A stretch of 64,000 nt of DNA from Streptomyces violaceoruber (lineage in GTDB: Bacteria; Actinomycetota; Actinomycetes; Streptomycetales; Streptomycetaceae): NCBI GenBank assembly GCA_000720805.1, contig JODI01000039.1, positions 19,590-83,589 on the forward strand, read 5' to 3'. Positions 61,254 through 64,000 of the stretch are shown in pieces. The translations under genes and the position numbers were made by a program. Position 1 is the stretch's first letter. Every line of letters starts with the position of its first letter. The notes below the pieces were generated by a model, which saw only the letters and a program-made list of their open reading frames with translations, did not search any database and was not told where the DNA came from.

Positions 61254-61946
61254 CTATCCGGCAGCGGCCGTCCGGCACTCCGGATGACCCCAGCCCTGAT
61301 CGTTCTTGGCGATGGGTTCTCCGGCCGCGTACGGGCGTCCACAGACGCAGCGGCCGGGGAACTTCGCCTTGATGGTCCGTGCGGAGCCGCCGCGCCCGCC
61401 GGACGCCTTGGCGCCGCCCGGCCGCTTGCGTGGGGCGCGTGTCACCGGCGTGTCCGGTGCGGCCGGCGGCTCCGGCGATCCGAGGTCGCTGCCCGCGGGC
61501 TCCTGCACGGTCGCGGCCTGGCTCGCGGCGCGGTCCGCGAAGTCGTTGAGCGGGTCGCCGTCGACCTGGTGCGCGGGCACATAGCGGAACTCGACGGAGC
61601 GGCCGTCGAGCAGCTCGTCGATGCGCACCACCAGGTCCTGGTTGGCGACGGGCTTCCCCGCGGACGTCTTCCAGCCGTTGCGCTTCCAGCCCGGCAACCA
61701 GGTCGTGACGGCCTTCATCGCGTACTGGGAGTCCATCCGGATCTCCAGCGGCACATCCGGGTCGGTCGAGGCCAACAGCCGCTCCAGCGCCGTCAGTTCG
61801 GCGACATTGTTGGTGGCCTTGCCGAGCGGCCCCGCCTCCCAGCGCGTCGGGGACTCCGACGCGTCGGCGACGACCCAGGCCCAGCCCGCCGGCCCGGGGT
61901 TTCCCTTCGAAGCCCCGTCACACGCGGCCACAACACGTTCAAGCAT
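61254..61946 (-). CDS. RNase HI with C-terminal metal-binding tail
   Basis: This 230-residue protein has the RNase H core in residues ~1-130: Asp in ACDGASKGNPGPAGWAW, Glu in NNVAELTALERLL, Asp in RMDSQYAMK and Asp in DFADRAA. After a Pro/Ala-rich linker, the tail CVCGRPYAAGEPIAKNDQGW plus HPEC looks like a small zinc knuckle. ATG 61946 fits typical starts; ATG 61958 is an alternative. It should cut RNA in RNA-DNA hybrids. Confidence 0.86.
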   Translation of the reverse strand: MLERVVAACDGASKGNPGPAGWAWVVADASESPTRWEAGPLGKATNNVAELTALERLLASTDPDVPLEIRMDSQYAMKAVTTWLPGWKRNGWKTSAGKPVANQDLVVRIDELLDGRSVEFRYVPAHQVDGDPLNDFADRAASQAATVQEPAGSDLGSPEPPAAPDTPVTRAPRKRPGGAKASGGRGGSARTIKAKFPGRCVCGRPYAAGEPIAKNDQGWGHPECRTAAAG

Positions 61947-61989
61947 GCGCCCGATCATGCCATGGCCGCACGGGGAGTTCGGACTCGGT

Positions 61990-62790
61990 TCAGGGGACGT
62001 CCGTGACCTGCGGCCGGTCCCCCGCGGTCGTCGTGACGTCGATCACCGAGAAGCTCGCGCCCTGCGGGTCGCTGAGGGCGGCGAACCGGCCGAACGGCGT
62101 GTCCATCGGGCCGAAGCGGAGGACTCCGCCGAGCTTGGTGGCGCGGGCGACGGCGTCGTCACAGTTGTCGACGGTGAAGTAGACGTTGATGTACGGCGGC
62201 ACCTCGGGCGGGAACTCCTCCGTCATCTTCATACGGCCCAGCACCGTGTCGCCGTCGACCTCGAACAGGCGGAAGTCGACCGCGTCGTCCTGCATCTGCT
62301 TCACGGTGTAGGGAAAGACGGCGGGGAAGAACGCGTCCGACTTCTCGGGCTCGCGGGTGAAGACCTCGGCCCAGCAGAACGCGCCGGGCTGCTCGGGCGG
62401 GGCCTGGAAGCCCTCGTGGGCGGCCCCCTGCCACACGCCGAAGACCACGCCGCTGGGGTCGCGCGCCAGGCACATGGTGCCGAAGTCGCCGACCTGCATC
62501 GGCTCCATCACCACCTCACCGCCGTTGTCACGGATCTTGCCGGCGGTGGCGGCGGCGTCCCGGGACGCCAGGTACAGACACCACTGGGACGTGCCCTCCT
62601 GGCCGGGCATCGGCGGTACGACGGCGGCGACGGCCTTTCCGTCGGCGTAGGCCTGGGTGTAGTTGCCGTACTCCGACGACGACTCGCCGAAGGTCCAGCC
62701 GAGGACGTCACCGTAGAAGCTCTTGGCTCCCTCGACGTCGCTGAACATCGCATCGGCCCAACACGGGGTTCCCTCAGGTTGTACGGCCAT
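61990..62790 (-). CDS. VOC-family (glyoxalase-like) protein, two domains
   Basis: This 266-residue protein has two VOC (vicinal oxygen chelate) halves, starting [25 protein letters not shown] and [25 protein letters not shown], and ends with [14 protein letters not shown]. Such proteins bind metal and small molecules or confer drug resistance. GAGAGG lies ahead of the ATG. Function unknown. Confidence 0.85.
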   Translation of the reverse strand: MAVQPEGTPCWADAMFSDVEGAKSFYGDVLGWTFGESSSEYGNYTQAYADGKAVAAVVPPMPGQEGTSQWCLYLASRDAAATAGKIRDNGGEVVMEPMQVGDFGTMCLARDPSGVVFGVWQGAAHEGFQAPPEQPGAFCWAEVFTREPEKSDAFFPAVFPYTVKQMQDDAVDFRLFEVDGDTVLGRMKMTEEFPPEVPPYINVYFTVDNCDDAVARATKLGGVLRFGPMDTPFGRFAALSDPQGASFSVIDVTTTAGDRPQVTDVP

Positions 62791-62950
62791 GACCGCGACC
62801 TCTCAGAAATCGGTGAATGTCCGGTTTCTCACGCTAGCCATCCGAGCGGCTCCTCGCGCGACGAACGGCCGGCTCCGCCGCAGACTGGAGAGGCGGCCCC
62901 GGGCGGACATCGGCGAGAGCTGGACGGTCTTCGGTGAGAGGGGGAGGCGT

Positions 62951-63997
62951 ATGCAGGCTCGGACGATGCGGGCGTGGTCCGTGCTGCGGCCGGAGCCCGT
63001 CGAGGAGAGGCCCCTCCGGTTCGTCCGGAAACCGGTGCCGGTGCCCGGGGCCGACGAGCTGCTGCTGCGGGTGAGTGCCTGCGGGGTGTGCCGTACCGAT
63101 CTGCACATCGCCGAGGGCGACCTGCCGGCCCGCCGGCCGGGGGTGACGCCCGGGCACGAGGTGGTCGGGGTGGTGGCGGGGCTCGGGCCGGCGGTGAGCG
63201 GGTTCACGGCCGGTGACCGGGTGGGGGTGGCGTGGCTGCGCGGTACGGACGGCACCTGCGCGTACTGCCGGCGCGGGGCCGAGAACCTGTGCCCGGCCTC
63301 CCGGTACACGGGCTGGGACGCCGACGGCGGATACGCCGAGTACACCACCGTCGCCGCCGCGTTCGCGTACCGGCTGCCCGACGCTCTCGACGACGTGTCC
63401 GCGGCGCCGCTGCTGTGCGCCGGGATCATCGGCCACCGCGCACTGCGAAGGGCGTCGCTTCCGGCGCGGGGCCGCCTCGGTCTGTACGGCTTCGGCGGCA
63501 GCGCTCACCTGTGTGCGCAGATCGCGCTGGCCGAGGGCGCCACCGTGCACGTGATGACACGGGGAGCCGACGCCCGGCGCCTCGCGCTCGCCCTGGGCGC
63601 CTCCTCCGCTCAGGACGCGTACGACCCGCCTCCCGAACTGCTGGACAGCGCGATCCTGTTCGCTCCGGCGGGCGAACTGGTCCCGGTCGCGCTGCGGGCG
63701 CTGGACCGGGGCGGGGTTCTGGCGGTGGCCGGCATCCACCTCAGCGACGTTCCGCGGCTGCGCTACGAAAGCGAGCTCTTCTACGAGAAGCAACTGCGCA
63801 GCGTCACCTCCAGCACACGGCGGGACGGCCGCGAGTTCCTCGCCCTCGCCGCCCGGTACGGCGTACGCGCCACGACCCACACCTACCCCCTGTCCCGGGC
63901 CGACGAGGCCCTGCGGGACCTGAAGGCCGGGCGCTTCGACGGGGCGGCGGTGCTGGTGAACGGGGTAGAGAGAGGGGGCGGAGGCGGGGTCGAGTAA
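62951..63997 (+). CDS. Zinc-dependent alcohol dehydrogenase
   Basis: This 348-residue MDR enzyme has the catalytic zinc ligands in [11 protein letters not shown] and PGHEVVG, and a Rossmann motif ([17 protein letters not shown]). The structural-zinc loop reads [16 protein letters not shown], with Asp in place of the first of the usual four Cys, so that zinc may be bound differently. The last ~10 residues are Gly/Arg/Glu-rich. ATG 62951 follows GGGGAGG. Substrate unknown. Confidence 0.88.
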   Translation: MQARTMRAWSVLRPEPVEERPLRFVRKPVPVPGADELLLRVSACGVCRTDLHIAEGDLPARRPGVTPGHEVVGVVAGLGPAVSGFTAGDRVGVAWLRGTDGTCAYCRRGAENLCPASRYTGWDADGGYAEYTTVAAAFAYRLPDALDDVSAAPLLCAGIIGHRALRRASLPARGRLGLYGFGGSAHLCAQIALAEGATVHVMTRGADARRLALALGASSAQDAYDPPPELLDSAILFAPAGELVPVALRALDRGGVLAVAGIHLSDVPRLRYESELFYEKQLRSVTSSTRRDGREFLALAARYGVRATTHTYPLSRADEALRDLKAGRFDGAAVLVNGVERGGGGGVE

Positions 63998-64000
63998 GGG

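Overview
The window looks like Streptomyces chromosome. The DNA is very GC-rich with strongly biased third codon positions, GTG starts are frequent, many genes overlap by ATGA or GTGA, and it carries lineage markers: a WhiB-like protein, an SsgA-like protein, SigB-family sigma regulation, DUF5133 and DUF6098 proteins, and F420-type and Tat-exported enzymes. I saw no tRNA, rRNA, transposase, phage gene or CRISPR array. About 64 protein genes are called. The first is cut by the window edge and one (49465) appears frameshifted.

Region 1 (1-12.9 kb) is stress and sigma regulation. A tightly overlapping plus-strand cluster encodes an RsbR-RsbS-RsbT stressosome-like switch, an ATPase/PP2C fusion and a GAF/SpoIIE phosphatase. 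Type II NADH dehydrogenase, a DUF4287 protein and a FUSC membrane protein follow. A minus-strand group then encodes a SigB-type sigma factor, DUF5133, an ANTAR-GAF protein, DUF1206 and a hypothetical protein, with a separate HATPase (anti-sigma-like) gene upstream.

Region 2 (13-25 kb) holds an Orn/Lys/Arg decarboxylase, a strong small-RNA candidate (about 14612-14701) with its own promoter, palindromic operator-like site and terminator, a cNMP-binding protein, an MFS exporter, a divergent LysE exporter/LysR pair, a WblE/WhiB1-like protein, an L,D-transpeptidase with a two-component system, and an M1 metallopeptidase.

Region 3 (25-38.7 kb) holds a 20-bp tandem-repeat array between convergent genes, a TetR/FAD-dehydrogenase pair divergent from alkB, an MBL hydrolase, DUF4032, a double universal stress protein, and an unusual three-gene operon: receiver-thioredoxin-reductase-like fusion, cNMP-binding histidine kinase, and UBP zinc finger. 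A large LuxR-type ATPase regulator follows.

Region 4 (38.7-50.4 kb) is a secreted-glycosidase locus (SGNH hydrolase, GH95, GH27, ROK regulator with a near-leaderless promoter), a serine hydrolase, a TerD-CAP-CAP fusion next to AIM24, and a frameshifted helical-repeat protein.

Region 5 (50.5-64 kb) has a membrane pseudokinase, an LLM oxidoreductase, an unknown protein and an SsgA-like protein, small stress-type proteins, several oxidoreductases, an SRPBCC protein behind a near-perfect SigB-type promoter, an RNase H with a metal-binding tail, a VOC protein and an alcohol dehydrogenase.

A recurring theme is general stress control: a sigma-B-type factor and its upstream switch share the window with at least two good SigB-type promoters and three weaker ones.
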